DNA of 64,000 nucleotides from Nostoc sp. CMAA1605 (GCF_021596505.1 NZ_PJIZ01000030.1:1-64000); one strand, 5' to 3'. Shown: positions 28,180-36,371, counted from the first letter of the stretch. Numbers and translations: made by a program. Notes: generated by a model from the sequence alone, not told the origin.

Positions 28180-28827
28180 ATGACGCAACAGAAATGGGCA
28201 AATAAATGCACTCAGCTACTTTGCAGTATTCTGCTAGTGCTAGGAATTTGGTGTTTACCCCAAGCGGCTTTAGCAGATAACCAACAGGAAATTAATTCAA
28301 TTTTACAGACGCGAGAAATCGCCCTAGAAGCCATTAATAACCGTGATTTTTCTAAAGTTCAACCATACTTACACCCCAGCTTTACGATTACTACAGTTGA
28401 CAACCAAGTTTTTCACAAAGTACCTGAATTTGAAAAGTATTGGAATCAGCAATTTTCTAGTAACATCCAAAATATCAAAATGAATCTCACAGGCGATACA
28501 GTAAGGACGTTTCTATCACCAGAAATAGTTGTTTCATCTGGAGAAGCACTTGCGACTTTTGCTTTTAAAGATGGTAAAGCCGCAGATATGGGGATGCGTT
28601 GGACGGCTGTGTTGCAAAAACTCCAAGATAAATGGACTATTCAATCGTTGCATTTCTCCTCTAACCTCTTAGATAATCCAGTCTTAAATGAAACTAAAAG
28701 ACTAGTATGGACTACAATTATTGCCTCAGCAGTAGGTGGTTTCCTGATCACAATGTTAGTATTACGTCGTCAGCAAAAGAAAGAACCAGATCAGCCCAGC
28801 CAAGAACCACAAGTGCAGAATAAATAG
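28180..28827 (+). CDS. Exported SnoaL/NTF2-like protein with C-terminal membrane helix
   Basis: The start MTQQKWANKC (28180) places a clean signal peptide (LLCSILLVLGIWCLPQAALA) at the N-terminus; the upstream extension is not plausible. This gives 215 residues. An NTF2-like domain follows (ILQTREIALEAINNRDFSKVQPYLHPSF... WTAVLQKLQDKWTIQSLHFS), then a C-terminal helix (TTIIASAVGGFLITMLVL) and a polar tail. It probably sits in the periplasm anchored to the membrane. The next gene starts one base after its stop, so it is likely co-expressed with the glycosyltransferase. Confidence 0.75.
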   Translation: MTQQKWANKCTQLLCSILLVLGIWCLPQAALADNQQEINSILQTREIALEAINNRDFSKVQPYLHPSFTITTVDNQVFHKVPEFEKYWNQQFSSNIQNIKMNLTGDTVRTFLSPEIVVSSGEALATFAFKDGKAADMGMRWTAVLQKLQDKWTIQSLHFSSNLLDNPVLNETKRLVWTTIIASAVGGFLITMLVLRRQQKKEPDQPSQEPQVQNK

Positions 28828-28828
28828 C

Positions 28829-30124
28829 ATGGGAAACACCAATCAGCCAATTTCTACTCGCCGATTTCAGGCTACCTTAGTAGTATTGCTGATTTGGGTT
28901 GTTGTCAGTTTACTACACTGGCGACCGGAAACACGGTGGTTCATGGTGGGACTAACGGCGGTTTTTAGTATCCAAGCCATCAGAATGCTGATGGCTAAAC
29001 CAACCGCACCAGTTATTACCAGTCTTGCTGAACCACCAAAAGTCTCAATTTTAGTTCCGGCGAAAAATGAAAGTGCTGTCTTGAGTGCTTTAGTTTACAA
29101 CTTATACCAATTAGATTATCCTAGCGATCGCCTGGATATTTGGATTATTAACGATGGTAGTACCGATGCTACTCCTGAGATATTAAGCCAATTACAAACT
29201 CAATTTCCCACACTCCAAGTTTATAGACGAGAATCACAAGGTGGAAAATCAGGGGCGTTAAATGCAGTTTTTCCCCACACTCAAGGAGAAATCATCTTAA
29301 TTTGTGATGCTGATGCTTTGCTACCTGTGAATTTTCTACAACAAACAGCCCCATTATTCCACAAACCAAATATTGGTGCAGTACAAGTGCGAAAAGCAAT
29401 TACTAATGCAGATATCAATTTTTTGACTCGTTGTCAGCAAATGGAAATGTGTTGTGATAGCTTTTTGCAAACCCATCGCTTGGCTGTAGGCGGAATGTCT
29501 GAGTTACGGGGGAATGGGATGTTAGTCAGGCGAGATATATTAGAAAAGTGTCAAGGATGGAATGAGAATAGTATTACAGATGACTTAGATTTGTGTTTTA
29601 AAATTTATTTAGCTGGTGCTGAAATTGAGTTTTTGTCTACTATAAGTATTCAAGAAGAGGGTGTAACTAATTGGCAAAATCTTTGGTTTCAACGTCGTCG
29701 CTGGGCTGAGGGTGGTTATCAGCGTTACTTTGATTATTTCCCGCAAATTTTCGCTTTGGGTTGGATAAAAGAAATTGATTTGATTTTATTTTTCCTCTTG
29801 CAATTTCTCCTCCCTATAGGACTAATTCCTGATTTATTGTGGACAATATTTTATAGAGATAGCCCAGTTTTATTACCACTACAAACTATATTAAGTATTA
29901 TTTTAACAGTAGCTTTCATAGCTGGACTTTATCAACATCAAAATTTACGTGGTTGGCGTTTACTATGGGCAACAATTCAAGGTTCTATTTATATGGTGCA
30001 TTGGATTCCGGTAATGATTGTCACCACTTTTAAGATATGTGTACAGAGTAGGCGATCGCCTTGGGTAAAAACTGAGCATCTGGGGTGCAATAATACTAAT
30101 TTCCATAGAGAAAACAAAGTATAA
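28829..30124 (+). CDS. Family 2 glycosyltransferase, membrane-bound
   Basis: This 431-residue protein has N-terminal helices (about residues 12-28 and 36-52), then a GT2 catalytic domain: VSILVPAKNESAVL, IINDGSTDAT, the ICDADALLP metal site, TDDLDLCFK acceptor-site acid, and FQRRRWAEGG (QxxRW-type processive motif). C-terminal helices follow (LILFFLLQFLLPIGLIPDL and others). It resembles cellulose- or hyaluronan-synthase-like enzymes that make and export a polysaccharide. The product is unknown. It is probably translated together with the upstream NTF2-like gene. Confidence 0.9.
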   Translation: MGNTNQPISTRRFQATLVVLLIWVVVSLLHWRPETRWFMVGLTAVFSIQAIRMLMAKPTAPVITSLAEPPKVSILVPAKNESAVLSALVYNLYQLDYPSDRLDIWIINDGSTDATPEILSQLQTQFPTLQVYRRESQGGKSGALNAVFPHTQGEIILICDADALLPVNFLQQTAPLFHKPNIGAVQVRKAITNADINFLTRCQQMEMCCDSFLQTHRLAVGGMSELRGNGMLVRRDILEKCQGWNENSITDDLDLCFKIYLAGAEIEFLSTISIQEEGVTNWQNLWFQRRRWAEGGYQRYFDYFPQIFALGWIKEIDLILFFLLQFLLPIGLIPDLLWTIFYRDSPVLLPLQTILSIILTVAFIAGLYQHQNLRGWRLLWATIQGSIYMVHWIPVMIVTTFKICVQSRRSPWVKTEHLGCNNTNFHRENKV

Positions 30125-30132
30125 TTATTATT

Positions 30133-30549
30133 ATGCCTGCAAAAGACATCTATCACAATGCAGTTAAAAATGCCTTAATTCAAGAAGGATGGATAATTAC
30201 AGATGATCCCTTACATTTAAAATGGGGTCAAAAAGATATGTATGTCGATTTAGGAGCAAAACAACTTTTAGCAGCCGAACAAGGAACTAGAAAAATAGCC
30301 GTCGAAATTAAAAGTTTTGTCAGTCCTTCAGAAATAGCAGACCTCAAAGATGCGCTTGGTGGATTTGTTATGTATCGTGCTGTCATCAATCGCCTAGAAC
30401 CTGAGAGATTATTATATTTAGGAGTGCGTGACAGTGTATTCACCGCGTTATTTGAAGAACCAATTGGTACACTTTTAATAGAAACAGAAAATCTCAATCT
30501 ACTTGTCTTCAATCCTGATACTGAGAGGATTATCAAATGGATACCTTAG
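30133..30549 (+). CDS. xisH: XisH family protein
   Basis: This 138-residue protein begins MPAKDIYHNAVKNALIQEGW and contains KDMYVDLGAKQLLAAEQG, then KIAVEIKSFVSPSEI, the XisH signature, with a nuclease-like acidic/lysine pattern (D..E.K). XisH was identified as a factor controlling excision of the fdxN element in Anabaena heterocysts, but xisH-xisI pairs are scattered in many copies. It overlaps xisI by 13 bp. It lies just left of the CAST, next to a decayed homing unit. Confidence 0.93.
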   Translation: MPAKDIYHNAVKNALIQEGWIITDDPLHLKWGQKDMYVDLGAKQLLAAEQGTRKIAVEIKSFVSPSEIADLKDALGGFVMYRAVINRLEPERLLYLGVRDSVFTALFEEPIGTLLIETENLNLLVFNPDTERIIKWIP

Positions 30550-30872
30550 ATAACTACCGTCACATAATCAAAGCTGTTTTAATACCTTATACACGAATTC
30601 CTTATTCTTATGCAGCTATTGAATGCAAAACTGTATTTGATTGTGAAAATGACAGTTATTTGCTGATCACTATTGGTTGGGATGGTGTGAAAAGAATTCA
30701 CGGTTGCTTAGTTCATATTGACATTATTGATGGCAAAGTTTGGGTACAAAGAGATGATACTGAAGATGGTGTTACTTATGAATTAGAGGCGGCTGGTATT
30801 CCTAAAGATAAAATTGTCTTAGGATTTCACCCACAAAATGTTAGGCAATACACAGGATATGGTATTACATAA
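30537..30872 (+). CDS. xisI: XisI family protein
   Basis: This 111-residue protein contains the core YECKTVFDCEND-like segment (here AIECKTVFDCENDSYLLITIGWDG), HGCLVHIDIIDGKVWVQRDDTEDGV and GIPKDKIVLGFHPQNVRQYTGYG, the XisI family pattern. It is coupled to xisH by overlap. The two may form a toxin-antitoxin-like or regulatory pair. No xisF recombinase or fdxN sequence is present here, so involvement in developmental excision cannot be claimed. Confidence 0.93.
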   Translation: MDTLDNYRHIIKAVLIPYTRIPYSYAAIECKTVFDCENDSYLLITIGWDGVKRIHGCLVHIDIIDGKVWVQRDDTEDGVTYELEAAGIPKDKIVLGFHPQNVRQYTGYGIT

Positions 30873-31026
30873 ATTTAGTACATGAAAATTAAAGGTTTTG
30901 GACAACGTTTGATAGCAATGATTTTATTAATTGGGCGTTGCATAATAAATACAAGGACATACTTGTAATAGATAGATACTCAGTAGAGGTACAATACCAA
31001 CAAACCGCAAATCGAAAAAAGTTTTT

Positions 31027-31057
31027 AAGTGAGTTGAAAGGATAGAGCAACAGATTC
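31027..31057 (+). other. Decayed detached repeat-spacer unit against tRNA-Arg (older CAST scar)
   Basis: AAGTGAGTTGAAAG (31027-31040) resembles the end of a V-K CRISPR repeat. It is followed by GATAGAGCAACAGATTC, 17 nt identical to the tRNA-Arg gene at 51680-51697 (minus strand). Flanking bases (TTTTTA upstream, GACTTTTGCTCT downstream) also resemble the flanks of the current unit at 50277-50308, so the two are homologous. It lies outside the CAST, 108 bp left of the tnsB-side end. The best reading is a leftover of an earlier CAST at the same target. Confidence 0.75.
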
Positions 31058-31165
31058 TTTTATTTGGAAAGATTGACTTTTGCTCTCAATATTAAATAAA
31101 TACTGATGAGTTGCTGCATAACAAAGATTTCTGCCATACTTCAACATACGGCAGAAAATTGATTT

Positions 31166-31430
31166 TGTACATTAACTAATTGTTTGTCATTTTAACAAAT
31201 TATTGTCACAAAAGACTTAAATATTGAAAAGCCTGTCATACCAACTATTATGGCAGGTTTTTTGTCATTATGTCTCATTCAACCGCCACTAAAATTATTT
31301 AACACACTAAATGTCAAAAAACAGATTTTTCACAAATTAGCTGTCACTTTGCTTAAGCAAGTGAAACTAATGCTTGTAGAAAAAATTAACAAATTAATTG
31401 TCACAATTAACAGTACAATACAACTATGTT
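31166..31430 (+). repeat. tnsB-side transposon end with multiple TnsB-binding sites
   Basis: The end TGTACATTAACTAATT is followed by a series of TGTCA motifs: near 31183, 31203, 31233, 31263, 31310, 31343 and 31400. Several sit in the context TTAACAAATTATTGTCAC or ACAAATTAGCTGTCAC. Repeated sites of this kind are bound by TnsB in Tn7-like elements. The last sites lie close to the tnsB start (31447), so TnsB binding could also repress its own promoter. Confidence 0.85.
31232..31263 (+). terminator. Rho-independent terminator inside the tnsB-side end
   Basis: CCTGTCATA pairs with TATGGCAGG (9 bp, one G-T) around an 8-nt loop, followed by six T. Its orientation would stop transcripts entering the CAST from xisHI before they reach tnsB. 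Part of the stem doubles as a TGTCA site. Confidence 0.7.
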
Positions 31431-31446
31431 CTAATAAAACAATAAT

Positions 31447-33162
31447 ATGCAGGATTACAACTCTTTTACCTCACCTGCAATAAAAGAAACTGCCTCAGAC
31501 ACAAGCAAAAATATCGCTGAAACAAATGTCATCTTGTCTGAGCTTTCGGATGAAGCAAAGTTAAAAATGCAGGTAATTCAAAGTCTGCTAGAAGCAGGCG
31601 ATCGCGCTACCTATGCTCAAAGGCTCAAAGAAGCCGCAGAAAAGCTGGGTAAGTCAGTCCGAACAGTACGCCGACTGATAGATAAATGGGAACAGGAAGG
31701 CTTAGTGGGTCTAGCACAAACCGAACGTGCTGATAAAGGCAAGTACCGAGTTGATGAAGACTGGCAAGAATTTATTTTAAAGACGTATAAGGAAGGTAAT
31801 AAAGGAAGTAAGCGCATGACTCGCCAGCAAGTAGCCGTCAGGGTGAAAGCTAGAGCAGATGAGCTAGGTGTCAAACCTCCTTCTCACATGACTGTGTACC
31901 GTATTCTCGAACCTGTGATTGAAAAACAGGAGAAAGCAAAAAGTATTCGCTCTCCTGGTTGGCGAGGTTCTCGTTTATCAGTTAAAACCCGTGACGGAAA
32001 GGATTTAACAGTAGAGTACAGTAATCAAGTTTGGCAATGTGACCATACCCGTGTGGATGTGTTGTTAGTAGATCAACATGGGGAAATTTTAGGTCGTCCT
32101 TGGTTAACCACAGTCATAGATAGTTATTCTCGCTGCATTGTGGGTATTAATCTTGGCTATGATGCTCCCAGTTCTCAGGTAGTCGCTTTGGCGTTACGTC
32201 ATGCAATTTTGCCAAAGCAATATGGACAAGAATACGGGCTTCATGAAGAGTGGGGAACCTACGGTAAACCGCAACATTTTTACACTGATGGCGGTAAAGA
32301 TTTTCGCTCTAACCATTTGCAACAGATAGGTGTGCAGTTGGGATTTGTCTGCCATTTACGCGATCGCCCCAGTGAAGGCGGTATTGTTGAGCGTCCTTTC
32401 AAAACATTTAACACCGAATTATTCTCAACTTTGCCAGGATATACAGGGTCAAATGTACAAGAACGTCCAGAAGACGCAGAGAAGGAAGCTTGTTTAACTT
32501 TACGGCAACTAGAGCAAAGGTTAGTAGCTTACATTGTCAATAACTATAACCAAAGAATTGATGCTCGCATGGGTGAGCAAACCAGATTTCAGCGTTGGGA
32601 ATCTGGCTTGATAGTAGCACCTGATACCTTTTCAGAAAGAGATTTGGATATCTGCTTAATGAAGCAAACACGCAGAATGATTCAAAGAGGAGGCTACTTA
32701 CAATTTGAAAATTTGATGTACAAAGGTGAACATTTAGCAGGTTACGCAGGAGAAAGCGTTGTACTGCGATATGACCCTAGAGATATCACTACTATTTTGG
32801 TTTATAACCACAAGGGTAATAAAGAAGAATTTCTAGCCCGTGCTTATGCTCAAGATTTGGAGACAGAGGAATTGTCTGTGGATGAAGCAAAAGCTATGAG
32901 TCGCCGGATTCGGCAAGCAGGTAAAGCTATTAGCAATCGTTCTATTTTGGCAGAGGTGCGCGATCGCGAAACCTTCGTAAACCAAAAGAAAACCAAGAAG
33001 GAACGCCAAAAAGCAGAACAGGTTGTAGTTCAAAAGGCTAAAAAACCTGTGCCTGTTGAACCAGAGGAAGAAATTGAAGTGGCATCTGTTGAGAGTGAAC
33101 CAGAATACCAGATGCCGGAAGTGTTCGATTACGAACAAATGCGTGAAGATTACGGGTGGTAG
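31447..33162 (+). CDS. tnsB: TnsB transposase (DDE), type V-K CAST
   Basis: This 571-residue transposase has N-terminal helix-turn-helix domains (for example GKSVRTVRRLIDKWEQEGLVGL, about residues 68-90, and TRQQVAVRVKAR..., about 125-155). A retroviral-integrase-like core carries the DDE triad D199 (QVWQCDH), D281 (FYTDGGKDF) and E315 (GGIVERPFKTF). A beta-barrel region and a charged C-terminal tail (KKERQKAEQVV... to EQMREDYGW) follow; the tail end is the part known to contact TnsC. TnsB cuts and joins the transposon ends. tnsC follows after 3 bp. The absence of tnsA is normal for V-K elements and predicts replicative products (cointegrates). Confidence 0.96.
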   Translation: MQDYNSFTSPAIKETASDTSKNIAETNVILSELSDEAKLKMQVIQSLLEAGDRATYAQRLKEAAEKLGKSVRTVRRLIDKWEQEGLVGLAQTERADKGKYRVDEDWQEFILKTYKEGNKGSKRMTRQQVAVRVKARADELGVKPPSHMTVYRILEPVIEKQEKAKSIRSPGWRGSRLSVKTRDGKDLTVEYSNQVWQCDHTRVDVLLVDQHGEILGRPWLTTVIDSYSRCIVGINLGYDAPSSQVVALALRHAILPKQYGQEYGLHEEWGTYGKPQHFYTDGGKDFRSNHLQQIGVQLGFVCHLRDRPSEGGIVERPFKTFNTELFSTLPGYTGSNVQERPEDAEKEACLTLRQLEQRLVAYIVNNYNQRIDARMGEQTRFQRWESGLIVAPDTFSERDLDICLMKQTRRMIQRGGYLQFENLMYKGEHLAGYAGESVVLRYDPRDITTILVYNHKGNKEEFLARAYAQDLETEELSVDEAKAMSRRIRQAGKAISNRSILAEVRDRETFVNQKKTKKERQKAEQVVVQKAKKPVPVEPEEEIEVASVESEPEYQMPEVFDYEQMREDYGW

Positions 33163-33165
33163 AAA

Positions 33166-34002
33166 ATGACTTCAAAACAGGCTCAAGCTGTTGCCCAACA
33201 ATTGGGTGATTTTCCGGTAAATGACGAAAAAATACAAGCAGAAATTCAACGATTGAACCGGAAGAGTTTTATTCCCCTAGAACAAGTGCAAATGCTCCAT
33301 GATTGGTTAGATGGGAAGCGACAATCACGGCAGTCTGGTCGAGTGGTGGGGGAGTCAAGAACAGGTAAAACTATGGGTTGTGATGCCTACAGATTACGCC
33401 ATAAACCAAAGCAAGAACCAGGACGACCTCCAACTGTTCCTGTTGCTTATATTCAAATCCCGCAAGAATGCGGTGCAAAAGAATTGTTTGGAGTCATCCT
33501 TGAACATTTGAAGTATCAAATGACAAAGGGAACGGTAGCCGAAATCAGGGACAGAACGCTACGAGTTCTTAAGGGGTGTGGAGTGGAAATGCTGATTATT
33601 GATGAGGCTGACCGCTTGAAACCCAAGACCTTTGCTGAGGTGCGGGACATTTTTGACAAATTAGAAATAGCAGTGATTTTGGTAGGAACTGACCGCTTAG
33701 ATGCAGTAATTAAGCGGGATGAACAAGTTTACAACCGTTTTCGGGCTTGTCATCGATTTGGTAAGTTTTCTGGGGATGAGTTTAAGAGAATAGTAGACAT
33801 TTGGGAAAAGAGGGTTTTGCAGTTGCCAGTGGCTTCCAATCTTGCCAGTAAGACTATGCTGAAGACTTTAGGTGAGGCAACGGGGGGTTATATTGGTTTG
33901 CTCGACATGATTCTCAGAGAATCAGCTATCAGAGCATTAAAGAAAGGATTACAGAAGGTGGATTTGGCAACTCTGAAGGAAGTAGCAGCAGAGTACAAAT
34001 AA
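33166..34002 (+). CDS. tnsC: TnsC AAA+ regulator, type V-K CAST
   Basis: This 278-residue AAA+ ATPase has Walker A GESRTGKT (62-69) and Walker B MLIIDEAD (DE at 146-147), with sensor-like VILVGTDRL afterwards. In V-K systems TnsC polymerises on target DNA, connects Cas12k-TniQ with TnsB and is disassembled by TnsB. The stop codon shares one base with the tniQ start (TAATG), indicating tight coupling. Confidence 0.96.
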   Translation: MTSKQAQAVAQQLGDFPVNDEKIQAEIQRLNRKSFIPLEQVQMLHDWLDGKRQSRQSGRVVGESRTGKTMGCDAYRLRHKPKQEPGRPPTVPVAYIQIPQECGAKELFGVILEHLKYQMTKGTVAEIRDRTLRVLKGCGVEMLIIDEADRLKPKTFAEVRDIFDKLEIAVILVGTDRLDAVIKRDEQVYNRFRACHRFGKFSGDEFKRIVDIWEKRVLQLPVASNLASKTMLKTLGEATGGYIGLLDMILRESAIRALKKGLQKVDLATLKEVAAEYK

Positions 34003-34526
34003 TGGAAGTTCCAAACATTCAACCTTGGCTGTTTCAAATCGAACCTTTAGAGGGAGAAAGTATCAGCCACTTTTTAGGACGCTTTCGACGGGCAAATGAT
34101 TTAACGCCTACTGGGTTAGGTAAAGCAGCAGGACTTGGGGGTGCGATGCCTGCGGCGGGCGGAGCCATCGCTCGATGGGAAAAATTTCGGTTTAATCCCC
34201 CACCATCTCGCCAGCAGTTGGAGGCTTTGGCTAAGGTTGTGGGGGTTGATGCCGATAGGTTAGCGCAAATGTTACCACCTGCTGGGGTGGGTATGAAAAT
34301 TGAGCCAATTCGGTTATGTGCTGCTTGTTATGCCGAGTCGCCATGTCACAAAATTGAGTGGCAATTTAAGGTAACGCAAGGGTGTGTGAACCATAACTTA
34401 ACTTTGCTATCAGAATGTCCCAATTGTGGGGCTAGATTTAAGATTCCTGCGTTATGGTCTAATGGCTGGTGTCAAAGGTGTTTTACAACTTTTGCAGAAA
34501 TGGTAGAACATCAAAAGACAATTTAG
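34002..34526 (+). CDS. tniQ: TniQ, minimal type V-K form
   Basis: This 174-residue protein is short, like other V-K TniQ proteins. An N-terminal TniQ segment (PWLFQIEPLEGESISHFLGRFRRAN) leads to a helix-turn-helix (LEALAKVVGVDADRLAQML). Two cysteine clusters follow that probably bind zinc (CAACYAESPCH, then CPNCG...WCQRCF). TniQ bridges the Cas12k R-loop and the TnsC filament. Part of the gene is duplicated as a broken copy at 36000-36371. Confidence 0.95.
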   Translation: MEVPNIQPWLFQIEPLEGESISHFLGRFRRANDLTPTGLGKAAGLGGAMPAAGGAIARWEKFRFNPPPSRQQLEALAKVVGVDADRLAQMLPPAGVGMKIEPIRLCAACYAESPCHKIEWQFKVTQGCVNHNLTLLSECPNCGARFKIPALWSNGWCQRCFTTFAEMVEHQKTI

Positions 34527-34577
34527 GATACTGAGAGCGATCGCCTATAACAATGCTTCCTCATGTTGCTGCTCTTT

Positions 34578-34745
34578 TCATACATTGAAAATAATTGAGA
34601 ACGTAGCGTTTGGTAGGAGTCGGCGCAGAGTTATTAAATGTGCCTCTGCATCATTACAGCGACGAAAACGAGCAACAATCTTGTTTTGCATATTGGGAAA
34701 GTGGCGTACTATACACCAAGGATTTAGTTTTTCAATATATGTCAT
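34578..34745 (-). CDS. Small conserved cyanobacterial protein, unknown function
   Basis: This is a 55-residue frame from the ATG at 34745. The core WCIVRHFPNMQNKIVARF, followed by DAEAHLITLRRLLPNATFSIIF, looks like a small protein repeatedly seen in Nostocales genomes, often near mobile elements. No domain function is known to me. It reads into CAST cargo on the opposite strand to tniQ. The plus-strand frame covering the same DNA is a shadow. Confidence 0.55.
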   Translation of the reverse strand: MTYIEKLNPWCIVRHFPNMQNKIVARFRRCNDAEAHLITLRRLLPNATFSIIFNV

Positions 34746-34831
34746 GGCTGGCTATTCAAAACTAAAGCCACCCTACTTTGAGAGTGGCTGGTAAAAAAAT
34801 GTCAGAATGATATTGAAATTTGTGGATTTTT

Positions 34832-35134
34832 CTACTTATTCCTGCTTAAACAGAGTTTGTGCAAAAGTTTTTCAGGGATATCCTCGAAGTTTTCGAGTAA
34901 AAAATCCATGAGAGCAAGATGACGTAAATCAGAGGCCATAGGATGGCGGTAGCTACGACCTTGAGAAAACCAACGGCGGACGGTTGAAAGTGAACGAGAG
35001 GAAATTCGAGCGATCGCTTCATGATTGACATCCCATTTTGCATAAAAATTCTTGGGTGTCATTCCTAGCTGACAGTGGCTATATAAATCAATCAAATTTT
35101 GCTCTCGTGCTTGTAAAGGACGCGGATTATTCAT
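34832..35134 (-). CDS. Small helix-turn-helix protein
   Basis: Starting at MNNPRPLQAREQNLIDLYSH (35134) gives 100 residues, and this ATG overlaps the stop of the upstream gene (ATGA), so I prefer it over an ORF extension. A homeodomain-like helix-turn-helix is suggested by MTPKNFYAKWDVNHEAIARI followed by SRSLSTVRRWFSQGRSY. The end (DLRHLALMDFLLENFEDIP) is well-formed helix. It probably binds DNA and acts with its coupled partner; the target is unknown. Confidence 0.7.
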   Translation of the reverse strand: MNNPRPLQAREQNLIDLYSHCQLGMTPKNFYAKWDVNHEAIARISSRSLSTVRRWFSQGRSYRHPMASDLRHLALMDFLLENFEDIPEKLLHKLCLSRNK

Positions 35135-35649
35135 AGCATTGGCTCCGCTTCTAGTGGCTCTAAATCTTCCTCCCAGGCAATATCGGCAGATATCCAAGCG
35201 GCACTGGGGCTATCTTTGCTCAACCAAATCAGGTAGCACCAAGTCCAGCAACAAAGATGGGGAGCAAAGCTGTAGAATCTGCCGATCGCAATTCCCCAAT
35301 CAGTGTCACAACCAATCCAATGCAATTTATCGCCGTACAAAAAGCGGGGTGTCTTTGCTGTATTCGGAAAGTCGTTAGGTAAATCAACGGAACTCGGTGA
35401 AAATTTCTGGGTAATTAATCTTGGGAGTTGAATTTGTTGGCTTTGAGCAACCACACTCAAATAATTAGCAATCAGTTCAGCATCAATACTCTGGGTTAAT
35501 TGAGAAATCAACAACGCTGCTAAACTTTCTTGTTCTTGCTGTTCACAATAATTGCTGAGTTTCGCCAATAGTTCAGCAATTCCGAAGTCATCTAAGGCTT
35601 GTTGAGAGTCTGTGTATTGATCCGTTTTGTGGCAAACAGGTCTTAACAT
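35131..35649 (-). CDS. Hypothetical protein coupled to the HTH gene
   Basis: This 172-residue protein has an acidic, helical N-terminal half (ELLAKLSNYCEQQEQESLAALLISQL) and a C-terminal half rich in aromatic residues and cysteine (YSFAPHLCCWTWCYLIWL, DIAWEEDLEPLEAE). A strong ribosome site (AGGAGACAT) precedes the ATG at 35649. It overlaps the HTH gene by 4 bp, so the two form a small operon. I do not recognise a family with a known role. The pair lies between the intact and broken tniQ copies. Confidence 0.6.
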   Translation of the reverse strand: MLRPVCHKTDQYTDSQQALDDFGIAELLAKLSNYCEQQEQESLAALLISQLTQSIDAELIANYLSVVAQSQQIQLPRLITQKFSPSSVDLPNDFPNTAKTPRFLYGDKLHWIGCDTDWGIAIGRFYSFAPHLCCWTWCYLIWLSKDSPSAAWISADIAWEEDLEPLEAEPML

Positions 35650-35822
35650 GGAATATGTCTCCTGTGAGAAGGAGCCAGAAGCCAGCGCGTCAGCCCTGAG
35701 AAAGTTGTGCGCTGGCTTTTGACTTATCAGTAATTATACATAAATTCAATGTATTTCTATTTAAATTTATTTGTATTTAGTGATTTAATATAAAAATACA
35801 TAGAAAAATTGATGATAGTCAC

Positions 35823-35996
35823 ATGGGGAAAGTAACACTAAGTATTTACATGGAAGAAGAAGACAAAGAAGCCCTGCAACAACTGGCGGATGCAGAGGAG
35901 CGTTCTTTATCGCAAATGGCGGTATTAATTCTGAAACGAGCGATTAGACAAGCGCAGTCCGATGGAACGATTTTGCCACCTAGTAAAGAGAAGTGA
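35823..35996 (+). CDS. Small ribbon-helix-helix (CopG-like) protein
   Basis: The 57-residue frame starts MGKVTLSIYMEEEDKEALQQ and continues LADAEERSLSQMAVLILKRAI, the strand-helix-helix pattern of CopG/Arc-type DNA-binding proteins. It is too short to be listed as a normal ORF but has clear family character. It ends a few bases before the truncated tniQ copy. It may be an antitoxin or a regulator of the neighbouring coupled pair, from which it is divergent. Confidence 0.7.
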   Translation: MGKVTLSIYMEEEDKEALQQLADAEERSLSQMAVLILKRAIRQAQSDGTILPPSKEK

Positions 35997-35999
35997 GGC

Positions 36000-36371
36000 G
36001 ATCGCTCGATGGGAAAAGTTTCGGTTTAATCCCCACCATCTCGCCAGCAGTTGGAGGCTTTGGCTAAGGTTGTGGGGGTTGATGCTGATAGGTTAGAGCA
36101 AATGTTACCACTGGCTGAGGTGGGGATGAAAATTGAGCCAATTCAGTTATGTGCTGCTTGTTATGCTGAGTCGCCTTGTCACAAAATTGAATGGCAGTTT
36201 AAGGTAACGCAAGGTTGCGATCGCCACAAATTAAGTTTGCTGTCAGAATGTCCAAACTGTGGCGCAAAGGTTAAGATTCCGTCCTTGTGGGTGGATGGTT
36301 TCTGCCAAAGGTGTTTTTTGAGATTTGAAGAAATGATCAAATATCAGAAATTTTTGCTTTCTTTTTCCTAA
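36000..36371 (+). pseudogene. Broken second copy of tniQ
   Basis: From ATCGCTCGATGGGAAAA onward the sequence matches tniQ (34168-34526) closely through the zinc-binding region and to near the stop. The first half of the gene is missing. A one-base deletion in the C run after TTTAAT (four C at 36031-36034 versus five in tniQ) shifts the frame relative to the start of homology. The remaining open frame (36051-36371) keeps CAACYAESPCH and CPNCG but lacks the N-terminal domain, so it should not work as TniQ. Confidence 0.9.

Noticed and set aside
30133..30872. xisH-xisI as evidence for an fdxN-type developmental excision element
   Set aside because: No recombinase gene (xisF/xisA type) and no nif gene is present; xisHI pairs are widespread without such elements.
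34585..34794. 69-codon plus-strand frame after tniQ
   Set aside because: It is antisense to the 55-residue minus-strand frame, which has the more plausible protein sequence.
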